In this document: positions 49,078-61,041 of the stretch, piece by piece
How the letters are laid out: each line of letters opens with the position of its first letter
Numbering within the stretch: position 1 is the stretch's first letter
Assembly: GCF_905475345.1 (NCBI RefSeq)
Contig: NC_066587.1
Location: 12,951,058 to 13,015,057 of the forward strand
Length of the DNA stretch: 64,000 nt
Source: Vespula vulgaris
Taxonomy: Eukaryota > Arthropoda > Insecta > Hymenoptera > Vespidae
Direction: 5' to 3'
The notes under the pieces: model-generated
Told to the model about the DNA's origin: nothing
Database searches by the model: none
What the model saw: the letters and a program-made list of their open reading frames with translations, nothing else
Position numbers and translations under genes: made by a program

Positions 49078-51293
49078 TAGACAGATGGATAGCAAAAGTT
49101 GAAAACTAATATTACTTAGAAGTCGTTGTATCAATAAATTGAACGAGACGAATATTTCAAAGTAACATAGATTCTCTATGGTTCATTCGTGACTTAGATA
49201 CTGCCAATGGATTAACCTAAAAGCCTGATCTTCTTCTACCCCTTCATTTTTTCACGAAATACGGAGAGATCGAAATTAGAAATCATCGATCGGCAATTAA
49301 TAAGTTGAAAGTTTTTTCTGATCTTCCTCCCGTAGTGGTGCATCCACGTAACGATTCCACTCTCGCGATTATGGCACAAAGCTTCTATATAGGGCTCCGG
49401 GCTTAATTAGAGACCTAAAATCCCGGTCATTCCGATGGAATATCGTCGAGGAAATGAGAAAAAAGGCGAGTATCGGAACAATGGGACGTATGCGTGCCTC
49501 GAAAGATCTCTCTCTCTCTCTCTCTCTTCCTCCATATCTATCTATCTACCTATCCATCTATCTTTTTCTCTTCTTTTTCTTTCTTTTTGCTTTTGCCCCG
49601 AAAAAATCGCAAAATCCTCTATCTCTCGCTCGTTTTCGAACGATTTCTATTTTTCTTCCCTTTACTCTTTCACTTTCGAAAGAAGTATTCGTGCTTGGAA
49701 GGTTCAAAAGCGATATCTGTTTGTATTAGGATAATAAATCTAAAGAGTACGCACGCCACGTATGTAGGATTCGATGCATTCGAATCGTATATGCGCATTG
49801 AAAGTGAACTAGTTCTTTTTTTAGAAATCGTGAATGATCGGATCGAGTACGTTCGTTTGAAAGTTACTTAGCGAAATTTATCTCGTTCTAAACGAGATAT
49901 ACCAAAATTAGTTAAGTACGAAGTGAACCGTTGCGCAGATATTACAGATAGTCGACAGAGATATATCGCCGTTTTTTTTTTTTATACTTTCTTTCCTCTT
50001 TGGAATATAAAGAAAAAGAGCAAGTAATTTGTTTTTATTAATTACTCTAGACCGATTTGAACAGTACTCGTATAATCAAAGGACAAACACTTTTCGTCGA
50101 TCTTGATGGTGATTTTATTCGACTAGCTTTCCGGTTCGGAGAAGTTAAATTCGAGGGTGTAAGAGTGGAAGACGATGAGGAAGCGAAACGAAGGACATCA
50201 GAGAGAGAGAAAGAGAGAAAGAGAGAGTCTTTGAAATTGAGGTATATGCTATAGGGTATATCTTGTGCAAGTTCTACGCGGAGACATATTACGAATTAAT
50301 TTAGAAAGTTAACGTTGGTTGGCAAAGTCGAGAGTGCCTTTCGTCTCCTTCTCCACGTCTTCTTAGTCTCCCATCATCTTGCACACTCTTCTCGAGTCGA
50401 GAGAAACGTATACCGAAGAAAATATCGGGCTTGCTTGATATAAAAAAGAAAGAGAGAAAGAGACCGCATTTGAGAGAGAGAGAGAGAAAGAGAGAAATAT
50501 ATAAAAAGAACGACAGAGAATAATTTAACATTGCGGAAGTCGATTATCTTCTATCTTGTCGACATTCTTCGTTCTTTTTCTTCTTCTTCTTCTTCTTCTT
50601 CTTCTTCTTCTTCTAATTTTTTGTATTTCTTTTATTTTCTCCTCTTCAGTTTTACCGTGCGAATCAAAATTTATATCTTACTTATTGCTTTTGAATACTT
50701 ATCAACACTTTAATCAGAAAAGGAAATGTAGGAAAGATTCTCAAAACGATAGTCGTGTCAAAGATCCGATTCGTTTTCATGTCATTCACTTGCGGTTTGT
50801 ATTAATCAAAATTTTCAACGAGTTTTCAAAAGAGAAGCAGAGAAGAAGGGAAAAAGAGAGAGAGAGTTGGTGAGAGAGAGAGAGAGAGAGGGAGAGAGGG
50901 AGAAATGAATTATTCATCGATGACACGTCGGTGCTACATATGATTTCTCTTTTCAACGAGTTTTTAAAAAGTAATTAATACCGCCTCGAAGAAATAAAAG
51001 TAATGATAAACGAACGTTCGAGGGAAAACTCGCGAGAGCCTTCCGTTTGCCCTTTTCGTCGATTTCACGTTCGTCGGCGTCCTTTCCTTTCACGTTGAAA
51101 CTTCTGCTCGTTACTTCTTCCGCTTCCGGAAGACGGGAGAAAATATATATGCGTTTGTACATGTATGGGAAATAAAGTGCGAGACGTATTCATGGGATAC
51201 ATTTTGCGGTCTGAAGCCTAATTATGATTGGAGAGAAAGGAAGCGGCTCTTTTTCAAATAATTAACACGAACATGAAAAAATTCTGTTTTCCT

Positions 51294-51324
<31 letters not shown>

Positions 51325-52606
51325 TGTATATATTTAACAAAATTTATAATGAAATAATTTAATGAATTATAATGAAATATTTATTGTTTCTTATTTGTGT
51401 AATTTAGAAAAGTCAATTCTACAGTCAATTCTTTACTTTTTTCGTACGTATTAAATTGAAATTTTTTGTTTAATGTAACCTAAATATACATCTGTAGTCC
51501 AATCTATACTTTAAACAGATACCGTTCACAGACAAATTTACGTAGAATCGAAACTTCGATACTTTACGATAAATGTCTCGAAAATTCTTTCGGAAGATCG
51601 TCGTTTATTCAAACGGTAGCAGCACATCATTCTGCTCTTTTCCTCTCTCTCTCTCTCTCTCTCTTTTTCCGAACATCACGACGTGTAACGCACGATGTAG
51701 CTCGAGAGAAAGAAAGAGACAGAGTGTTTCTTTGAAGAAATACGATGCCACCGAGATAAATCTACGTCTGCGCGGCTGAACGTGCAAGTGATTTACGGGA
51801 AGATAACTTTTCCTTGCGGTGATCTCCTCGCGCGATTTCCGCCACTTTTGGAGGTGACTCACGATCTGCCGACGAGAGGAGTGCATCGTGTTCGAAGAAA
51901 GAAGAAGAAGAAGAAGTAGAGGTGGAGGAAAAAGAAGAGGTGGTAGAGGATGCATCCAGCATGAGATTAGACGAGACAACGCTTTGATTAACTCGGACAG
52001 AAGACTGGCAGAAATAGCTGACTACGTGGTTTTCGTTCTGCAGTTTTTAAAGTGTACTGAAACGTTACGTCGACTTTCATATTTATTTTAGAGTAGTGAA
52101 GATTTTACATAAAAAAATGATATTTATGTGTATTTGTATATATATATATCAATTTCGAAAAATTGGAATATGTCGTGAAGGACTCAACCTAACAAAACAA
52201 TATTTTTACAGATTTGTTTGGAACGAATTGGCACATCATATAGCGCCTGTTTTTTTTTTTTGGCAGGTCAATTGGTGACAGATATTTTAAAGTTAAATTC
52301 AATATTTTTTTCTCTTTTTCTTTTTTTAGATTATATATTTTTTCTTACACAGTCCCATGGCATTTGATAAAACGAATTCAATAATATGCCATACGAACTC
52401 ACTCATGTATATAATATAAAATATATTATAAATTTATAATATCCTAAAGAGTATAATTTTATATTTTTAATTGTTGGTTCTTGGATGACACTTTGTAAAC
52501 AAAGAACAAACTGCTTAAGAAATAAATTTCGTTCAAGTGAATGATTTGAGAAACATAAAGGCAGATAAGAAGCTCGTTCTTTGTACATAATATTATCATA
52601 TATTAC
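49075..52606. other. Unique DNA with scattered microsatellites
   Basis: Contains TC/TCTA words at 49,507-49,565, (TTC)n at 50,578-50,614, GA runs at 50,860-50,903 and 51,295-51,321, TC at 51,643-51,667, and a GAA run near 51,896-51,917. From 52,090 the sequence becomes markedly AT-rich. Open frames of up to 125 codons are unrecognised or repeat-driven. Confidence 0.6.
50578..50614. repeat. (TTC)n triplet microsatellite
   Basis: About twelve TTC triplets. The frame reads as poly-Ser or poly-Leu. Confidence 0.95.
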
Positions 52607-52860
52607 ATTGTATTATGTTACATATTATATTATATTATATTATACTATATTATATTATATTACATTATATTACATTATATTACATTATATTCTATTCTAT
52701 TCTATTATATTATATTATATTATATTATATTATATTATATTATATTATATATTATATTATATTATATTATATTATATTATATTATATTATATTATATTAT
52801 ATTATATTATATTATATTATATTATATTATATTATATTATATTATATTGTATTATATTAT
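52607..52860. repeat. (ATTAT)n pentanucleotide array
   Basis: About 250 bases of period-5 ATTAT with ACATT and ATTCT variants in the first third and one phase break near 52,750. All three frames are open in places and read as a five-residue Tyr-Ile-Ile-Leu-Tyr cycle, so the 89- and 93-codon frames are artefacts. It lies 250 bases before the 128-bp satellite. Confidence 0.97.
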
Positions 52861-53047
52861 AGCGTGATTGATACCATAAATTAAACATTTATAAAATTAT
52901 TAAATTAAATGTATTTACTATGTAATATCAATAAAAACCAAAATAAAAATGTTTAACTTGAAAAAAATCCAATGTGTTTTCATTACTTCCATTACTTCCT
53001 TATCCAAAACCATTACCTCCATTACCCAAAATCTATTTCTAATTCTG
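52861..53047. other. AT-rich spacer with CATTAC repeats
   Basis: Separates the pentanucleotide array from the satellite. CATTACTTC and CATTACCTC words recur four times at 52,980-53,025. Confidence 0.7.
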
Positions 53048-53110
53048 AACATAGCAAAAATAATTTCGAGCAAGCGAATTTTCCATCAGCATCATATGAG
53101 AGTCGAAGAC
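53048..53110. repeat. Degenerate left-edge satellite unit
   Basis: The sequence aligns to the second half of the 128-bp unit (compare AGCGAATTTTCCATCAGCAT here with the later AAGTTTTCTATCAGGATCAC) but is strongly diverged and lacks the hairpin segment. It passes directly into the first well-conserved unit. Confidence 0.7.
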
Positions 53111-55138
53111 TCCTTATGACATATATTCTCCTGTTCAAAAATTCAATTTCTGGAGAGCGCGAAAATTTAGCCCGCAAATCAAGTTTTCTATCAGGATCAC
53201 ATGACGATCGAAGAGGTGGCACGATCTTGCGTGCCACCTCCTTATGACATATATTCTCCTGTTCCAAAATTCAATTTCTGGAGAGCGCGAAAATTTAGCC
53301 CGCAAATCAAGTTTTCTATCAGGATCACATGACGATCGAAGAGGTGGCACGATCTTGCGTGACACCTCCTTATGACATATATTCTCCTGTTCAAAAATTC
53401 AATTTCTGGAGAGCGCGAAAATTTAGCCCGCAAATCAAGTTTTCTATCAGGATCACATGACGATCGAAGAGGTGGCACGATCTTGCGTGCCACCTCCTTA
53501 TGACATATATTCTCCTGTTCAAAAATTCAATTTCTGGAGAGCGCGAAAATTTAGCCCGCAAATCAAGTTTTCTATCAGGATCACATGACGATCGAAGAGG
53601 TGGCACGATCCTGCGTGCCACCTCCTTATGACATATATTCTCCTGTTCAAAAATTCAATTTCTGGAGAGCGCGAAAATTTAGCCCGCAAATCAAGTTTTC
53701 TATCAGGATCACATGACGATCGAAGAGGTGGCACGATCTTGCGTGCCACCTCCTTATGACATATATTCTCCTGTTCAAAAATTCAATTTCTGGAGAGCGC
53801 GAAAATTTAGCCCGCAAATCAAGTTTTCTATCAGGATCACATGACGATCGAAGAGGTGGCACGATCCTGCGTGCCACCTCCTTATGACATATATTCTCCT
53901 GTTCAAAAATTCAATTTCTGGAGAGCGCGAAAATTTAGCCCGCAAATCAAGTTTTCTATCAGGATCACATGACGATCGAAGAGGTGGCACGATCTTGCGT
54001 GCCACCTCCTTATGACATATATTCTCCTGTTCAAAAATTCAATTTCTGGAGAGCGCGAAAATTTAGCCCGCAAATCAAGTTTTCTATCAGGATCACATGA
54101 CGATCGAAGAGGTGGCACGATCTTGCGTGACACCTCCTTATGACATATATTCTCCTGTTCAAAAATTCAATTTCTGGAGAGCGCGAAAATTTAGCCCGCA
54201 AATCAAGTTTTCTATCAGGATCACATGACGATCGAAGAGGTGGCACGATCCTGCGTGCCACCTCCTTATGACATATATTCTCCTGTTCAAAAATTCAATT
54301 TCTGGAGAGCGCGAAAATTTAGCCCGCAAATCAAGTTTTCTATCAGGATCACATGACGATCGAAGAGGTGGCACGATCCTGCGTGCCACCTCCTTATGAC
54401 ATATATTCTCCTGTTCAAAAATTCAATTTCTGGAGAGCGCGAAAATTTAGCCCGCAAATCGAGTTTTGTATCAGGATCACATGACGATCGAGGAGGTGGC
54501 ACGATCTTGCGTGCCACCTCCTTATGACATATATTCTCCTGTTCAAAAATTCAATTTCTGGAGAGCGCGAGAATTTAGCCCGCAAATCGAGTTTTGTATC
54601 AGGATCACATGACGATCGAAGAGGTGGCACGATCCTGCGTGCCACTTCCTTATAACATATATTCTCCTGTTCGAAAATTCAATTTCTGGAGAGCGCGAAA
54701 ATTTAGCCCGCAAATCGAGTTTTCTATCAGGATCACATGACGATCGAAGAGGTGGCACGATCCTGCGTGCCACCTCCTTATGACATATATTCTCCTGTTC
54801 AAAAATTCAATTTCTGGAGAGCGCGAAAATTTAGCCCGCAAATCGAGTTTTCTATCAGGATCACATGACGATCGAAGAGGTGGCACGATCTTGCGTGCCA
54901 CCTCCTTATGACATATATTCTCCTGTTCAAAAATTCAATTTCTGGAGAGCGCGAAAATTTAGCCCGCAAATCGAGTTTTCTATCAGGATCACATGACGAT
55001 CGAAGAGGTGGCACGATCTTGCGTGCCACCTCCTTATGACATATATTCTCCTGTTCAAAAATTCAATTTCTGGAGAACGCGAAAATTTAGCCCGCAAATC
55101 GAGTTTTGTATCAGGATCACATGATAAACGAAGAGGTG
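53111..55138. repeat. 128-bp satellite array, about 16 units, hairpin in each
   Basis: Units repeat every 128 bases from the CCTTATGACATATATTCTCC word at 53,111. Each unit continues with TTCAATTTCTGGAGAGCGCG, AAAATTTAGCCCGCAAATC, a TTTT(C/G)TATCAGGATCAC segment, ATGACGATCGA, and the hairpin GAGGTGGCACG / CGTGCCACCTC with loop ATC(T/C)TG. The hairpin starts at 53,213 and then every 128 bases. Fifteen are intact or nearly so, and a sixteenth at 55,133 is decayed. Units differ at only a few positions, so the array is young or homogenised. Minus-strand 76-83-codon frames repeat because 128 is not a multiple of three and each runs about 1.8 units before a stop. They are not a gene family. Confidence 0.98.
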
Positions 55139-57010
55139 GCATGTCTCCGTATCACCTTCTTGTAATTGATTTTCTCAATGAGGCAGGTTCAATTTTTGGA
55201 TTAAGGATAATAATGGTAGATAAATAATTAAGAGTACGTCATATTTCTTTTCATGTTAAATATTTTTATTTATATTTTTTTTTTTGGGAATACAGAATAA
55301 ATACATTATTTGTTCGCAAATACATACATTTGATAATTATACACATATTTATTTTCTTGTATAAATTATGATAATAATATAATTCAAATAAATATAATTC
55401 AGTTTTATACAATTCCATATAATTCAGTATAATACATTATGATCCTGTTGTAAACCAAGAACGAACTATGCTTCTCTGCGTACCTGTTTAACTGAATAAA
55501 ATTTATTTTGTTTTTGTTCTTAGTTTTCAACTTAACAACGGTACAGTATTATGCTCCTTATAAACTTAGAAATTGAATATATAATTTATAATATTTACAG
55601 TAATAAGTATCCTTTTGTGGATCGTTGTTGAATTTGTCTCCTCAAATGCCATCGAGCTCTGAAAATAAGAATACAAAATAGTATTAAAAAGGAATGAATT
55701 TCATTTTGGCATTTCCATCACTGTGCGACTTACAAAAGAAATTGTATATGAAACATTTCAAAAAAAATTTTTGTTAGATTCTGTACCTCATTGAATGTTC
55801 CAATTTTTCGAGGTGAACGGACGAGGTCATTTCTGTGTATCTGTACGGATCTATACACATCGAATTAATAATATGTATTTTAAAAAAATTATGTATAATT
55901 TATATGTATATATGTACAAATTATTTTTATGAATAATAAGAAATTATTATTTTAATAAGAGTTGAAAAATAAAAGTTAAATATATAATAATCCGTATTAA
56001 TCATCGTTTGACACGATTGATGTCATTAATCATCATATTGAAGTTGAATCTTGGAGTATCTTATCAGTGAAGTATAATGATCGAAAGGATAACGGCATCA
56101 CGGTTCGTGGAACATTACCTTTGGCAAGATGCCCGAGAGATTATACGTTTCTCTTCTGCGGTCTGGTACTCTCTTCGGCCAAAACGATTTGGCCTTGAAA
56201 GCTTGAAGGGAAAGTTACGCTCGAAAATTACATCCCACTCTTTTCACCCTTCCTTCTAGCAAACCTTGAAAGTCTGGATTCCCGTAGTCGGCATTCCTAA
56301 TCCCTCTCTATGTGAATTTGCCAAAATGAACAGATAGCACATCTTTTACGAGTTTCCAACAGATAAAACGAGGATTCTCAATATATCGATCATGATCGTT
56401 TCTTTATCTACCACGACATTGAAAAGAGAAAAGTATCGATGTAGTTCAATTCTTTATTTACTATTCCTATAAACCTGTTCGTAAAATCAACTACAATAAT
56501 CGTTAAGCAAATTAAATAAAAATTTTCTAACAAATTCCTTCTTAGAATTTTCAACGTGCGAGAAGTATAATATAAAAAAAATAATTATAGCGAATTTCTA
56601 CGTATTTCATTTTCTTTCCCTTTCCTTTCTGTTCTATTCTTCTATGTTTAATTTTTTTCTTATAAAATAATGTTGAAAATGGCGAGCAATATGGGATGCC
56701 ATATATTTTCTTTTTTCCGTTTTTTTTTTTTTTTCACTTGAAACTTGAGCACCAAGAGGAACGGGCGAGGTATCTCGAATTATTTTACATTATCCGTCGC
56801 GTCTTTTTCGCTCGTCCTTTCGTTCGTTCGTATACCCTTTCGTGTGCCAAGGAATTGATCGAATAAATTTCGGAGGTTTACCCTGCACCTATAGTAGACT
56901 CAATACTACCTTCGGTATAGGAAGATCCTATCCAATCCGATCTTATCGTGATCCAATCCCAATCCTATCGAACCGACCTTGTCGACCACCCTGAGGCAGT
57001 TCTCTCTTTT
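55139..57010. other. AT-rich unique DNA after the satellite
   Basis: The last unit decays through 55,200 (TTCAATTTTTGGATTAAGGA echoes TTCAATTTCTGGAGAGCGCG). TATAATTCA words recur at 55,380-55,435. A TTGTAAACCAAGAACGAACT word at 55,448-55,467 resembles TTGTAAACAAAGAACAAACT at 52,493-52,512 on the other side of the array. GGCCAAA/TTTGGCC at 56,177-56,194 is a small 7-bp-stem inverted repeat in a GC-richer patch (56,070-56,260). No gene is recognised. Confidence 0.6.
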
Positions 57011-57016
57011 CCCTTT

Positions 57017-57020
<4 letters not shown>

Positions 57021-57055
<35 letters not shown>
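57021..57055. repeat. (TC)n microsatellite
   Basis: About 34 bases of pure TC followed by more pyrimidine-rich sequence. Confidence 0.95.
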
Positions 57056-57059
<4 letters not shown>

Positions 57060-57777
57060 CCTTTCTCCCTCTCTTCTGTCTCTTTCTCTCTCTTTGATCG
57101 TTTTTCACTTTTTCGCTGTTCGATCCCTCGTACCATTGTCATCATCATCGTTATCATCACTACAATAATCATTGAAGTATTATGAGAGAAAGGAGAGTAT
57201 AGAAAACGAAATAAAAGTGAAACATTTATTTACAATTATAATTCCATTAATTTGATCCACGAATTAATCACGATCGTATTGAATATATTGAAGTTTTTAT
57301 ATTTTGTATTAATTATTACCCGTTATAATAACATTATTAACAAGATACGTTTATTTTATATTAATATTTATTTTATGTTAATTATTATCCGTTATAATAT
57401 TATTATTAAATAGACAAATTATATAAAAGAAAAATCTAAGAAATTCTGTCCAGTGAAATTTTCCAACCCTCTCGTTCTATGATGCGTGTATGATCATCGG
57501 GAGATACACAAAGAGAAACGTTATAAGTAAAGAGAAAAGGAGACTAAACGAAAAGAAGGGCGAATTCGTAAATATATTTTGTTTCGGTCCGATGAAGGTG
57601 CACCGTAGCAAGATAAGAAGAAGGAAAGGAGAAAGAGGTGGGAGGGTGATAGGGAGGGATGGAGGGAAAGTAGGAAGTGAGTCTGAGTTGCTTCGAAATG
57701 GCACTGAGCTACGTATCCTCGTATTTCGATCCCTCTACCGCAAGGAATATTTCTCTTTTGGAAGCCATGCGAAGAGA

Positions 57778-57812
57778 GGGATGAGGGTGGGGATAGGGGT
57801 AGGGATAGGGGG
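57778..57812 (+). other. Quadruplex-type G-run motif
   Basis: Seven runs of three to five Gs separated by one to four bases in 35 bases, with GGGATA/GGGGTA words. It lies at the end of a purine-rich region that starts near 57,600. Confidence 0.8.
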
Positions 57813-57924
57813 TGTTCTTGGCACGAGAACTTCCTTTCGCCTTTCAAACGACGCGGAAAAATTCTCCTGCGGAAAATTCTCTCCCGTGTCGATTCGTACC
57901 TCGTTAATTCGCACTCTCCTGCGA

Positions 57925-58062
57925 AAAATCAAAGAAGAAAGAGAGAAAGTGAGAGTGAGAGTGAGAATGAGAATGAGAATGAGGAAGAGGAAGAAGGAAA
58001 ACGAAAGGGAAGAGAGAAAGGGAAGGAAGGACTGAAAATGAAAGACAGAGAGAGAAGGGGGA

Positions 58063-58108
<46 letters not shown>

Positions 58109-58180
58109 AGGAAAGAAGTAAAGGGAGAGAGAAAAAAGTGAGAGTGAGAGTGAGAGTAAGAATGAGAGTTAGAAAGGAAC
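57925..58180. repeat. Polypurine tract: GTGAGA, GGAA and GAAA repeats
   Basis: About 250 bases that are almost all purine on the plus strand. GTGAGA/ATGAGA hexamers lie at both ends (about 57,947-57,983 and 58,137-58,170) around a pure GAAA run at 58,069-58,107. The end blocks read alike in both directions, so the tract has partial mirror symmetry, a feature of triplex-forming DNA. The 181-codon plus frame ending at 58,035 and the 163-codon minus frame are low-complexity artefacts. Confidence 0.85.
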
Positions 58181-58331
58181 GTTGGTACCACCGATGAAAT
58201 TTCTTAAGCTCCCGAATATTCCTCAAGCAAAACCTTTTTCTACCAACCGCTCACTAATTACTACCGCGGCAATGTCCCGCCATTAATTACTCTTGAATTA
58301 TTTTCCTGTCGGCCTCGAAGCATTGCTGCGA

Positions 58332-58366
58332 CCCCCGCTCCCGTCCCCATCCCCGTCCCCCAGCCC
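58332..58366 (-). other. C-run motif (quadruplex on minus strand)
   Basis: Six runs of three to five Cs separated by one to three bases. The complementary strand has the canonical quadruplex pattern and the C strand could form an i-motif. Confidence 0.8.
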
Positions 58367-60982
58367 GTATCTCCTCCCTCGTTTTACCCAACTCTCTCCC
58401 TACCCTGTCTCACCTTTACTATACTACCTCACATACTACTCTAACTCGTCGAGACTTATAACTATGCGTTTGTCGGGAAAGAAAAATGAATTTCGTTTGA
58501 AAATAATAGTTTCAAACAAAACAGCTCGTCTGTAAGATAAATCGCAATGAAAAGGATTGCATTTGATTTGAGTACGTTAATGCAACGCATTTATTATTCA
58601 TTATTCGTCTTCATTTTCTTTCTTAACAACTATTTCTATGCTCACGAATATTCGTAATCGTATAATATAATGGATTTGTATGAATTTTAATGAAATCAAA
58701 GAAGATTAATTGAGTTAATTTTATTGGAGGATTTCAATTTCTTTCTTTTCTTTTTTTTTTTACGATAATCTCATAATACTCTTTTTAAATCTCGTAACGT
58801 CTCTATATCTTCGAACGAAAAGGTTTTACCGATTGATTCGGGCGATGCATTAACGCCATGCATAAAACGATAGATACTGGTGCTGCTTTGTTTGATTCCT
58901 TCTTTTTTTCTTTTTCTCTCTTTCTCTCTTTCTTTTTTTTTTTTTTTTTTTTTTTTTTTTGAAGTACTCGACCGAATTTTGCGTCGATATAGAAAGGCAC
59001 GTTATTTCCACGAGCTTATTTTACTTTGAAACTCATACTGATGTATATTTTTTGCTTATGCGTGTTACAGGTAAGGTCCGATGGCCTCACTTCGTCAGAA
59101 GCACCGTACTCATTGCTCTTCATCATTCGCGTCAGTAGGTCGAAGTAAAAGAGAGAGAAAAAAAGGAGCATGAAGGGAGAGAAAAAGGTTTTCGAGCAAC
59201 ACCCAGTGTTGCAGGCGTAGGTAAGCCCTTCTCGTGTTAGCACGTAAAAAAAAAGGAAAAAAAAAATGAACAAAAAAAAAAGAAGAAAAAAGGATCTTTT
59301 TCCTTGCGTTCATTCGTTCGAATAGCCCGCCAACTCGAAAAGGTCCACGGCTAACGAATACGTTAAAGCGTATTAAAGGTGGAAGATCGAAATGATCGCG
59401 CTCGAGCTCTCTTTCATCATCGGCTATTACACGTCGATCGAGATGATTTTTTTTCACTTTCTCTCTTTCTATTTCTTTCACTCATGCACTCTCCTTTTCT
59501 CTCTTTCTCTCTGTTATTTGATTTTTTACACTTTAAATCATCCTTATCGCGAGACGATATAAAATATTTAAAAAGATGGAGCACTCGACATATCGATTCG
59601 TAGAGTATCAGTTTTATTAGATATATTTATAAAACTTCTATTTATTCCATCAATAGTTTTATTAATTAATACTAAGTAAAGTTATTTGGTAAAATAAAGT
59701 TGATCAATATGTATGAATAATTTTTATTGGTGTAAGTAATTAATCAATATCGTGTCGATTATATTTATCTACGTGATATTTTATTACAAATACTGATCGT
59801 TTATTTAGAATTCTAATACTAATAAAATGTTAAAAAATTCTGATTAAATAAATAAAAGGCTATTCGTTGATTCGAGACGAGTCTATCTATTACATTTTTC
59901 ACTTTATATACGCGTCGTTCGTTTGAAAACGTATTGTGCTACTTAAAAGTATAATAATAAAAAATAATAATAAGTAATAATAAATAATAATAAATTCTTC
60001 TGTTAAATATCGTAGTAAAATAATTACGGTTTAACGAGCATAGAAAAAAAGATTATATAATTTGTTAAAGCTGACGAAGGATAATCGTTAAACGTATTTA
60101 CATCCCTGCTTTCCTATCGATCAGGGAAGTTCGTCGATCTAATTCATTTAGCACCGTACATAATCGAGTTCGCGATACGCCTTGCGGCCTCTAACGTTCT
60201 CCCATCGCCTGTAGCAAGTCTCTCGAAATAAATCGTGCTTTTTCCCCGAGCATCAGTCGTTATACGTCATTTACGACGTCACCGTAAATCCCTCGAAGCT
60301 TTTCACCCGTGTAATCTCTCTTTCGGAAGTATCGTAGACCTCGTAAAAAATGGCTGACTCCGTCAAAACAAGAACGTTCAGGAATTTAACTGGGAACATT
60401 GAAACGATGTACTATGCTTTTCGAACGAGATATAAATTGGATTCTTTCTCGTTTCCTTTCTTCTTTCTTATTTTTTTCTTTTTTCGTTTTTTTGTTCTTC
60501 TTTTCAAGTACTATGTACCATTCTTGAATGTAACTTTTCTTTTTTATCGATAAACAATCCAATAATTAGACAATTAGTTTACGAAGAAATTAAGTAAAAT
60601 ATAAGAAGAGTATAATAACAATCGTGTTTCTATTATTAAAGATTTTATTTTGATATATAACGTCACGTCATTTTGCGTTAATGTTTTCCGAAATCGTCGA
60701 GTTATAATATCTTCGAATAATTCATCGACGCACGACGGTCAGTATTTTAAAAAAAGAAAAGGAAAGAAAAGAAAAGAAAAGGTAAGATACGAAAAACCCT
60801 TGAAAAGTAATTAAAAACAAGCATATCCGAGACGCGTTAATAGCAGACTCATGTCTTTGACTTTCATCGTATAACGCAATACCAAACTGTAAACGTAGTA
60901 ATCACTAAACTCGCTAGGGTTTCTCCTACAGCAAATTTGCGCTCCTTCCTAGCCTTCAAATTTGAAAACTCGCTTTGGAGGA
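58367..60982. other. AT-rich unique DNA
   Basis: Contains a poly-T/A run at about 58,926-58,962, an A-rich stretch at 59,248-59,292, AT-rich DNA with AATAATAA words at 59,945-60,000, and a slightly GC-richer unique segment at 60,110-60,340. An acceptor/donor-like TTACAG followed by GTAAGG lies at 59,065-59,076. No gene is recognised. Confidence 0.6.
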
Positions 60983-61000
60983 GAGAAAGAGAGGGAGAGA

Positions 61001-61040
<40 letters not shown>
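60983..61040. repeat. (GA)n microsatellite
   Basis: GA repeat with GGGA interruptions, pure from about 61,002. Confidence 0.95.

Positions 61041-61041
<1 letters not shown>

Noticed and set aside
53111..55138. CRISPR array
   Set aside because: Units are contiguous and 128 bases long with no variable spacers between short repeats, there are no cas genes, and the DNA is eukaryotic in character.
53022..55142. A family of fifteen or so repeated 76-83-codon proteins on the minus strand
   Set aside because: They are one frame of the 128-bp satellite repeated by tandem copying. The period is not a multiple of three, each frame stops after about 1.8 units, and there is no independent start or codon-level conservation.
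57490..58226. 181-codon plus-strand and 163-codon minus-strand genes
   Set aside because: Both lie over the polypurine tract, are Arg/Glu/Lys or Ser/Leu/Phe low-complexity, and overlap on opposite strands.
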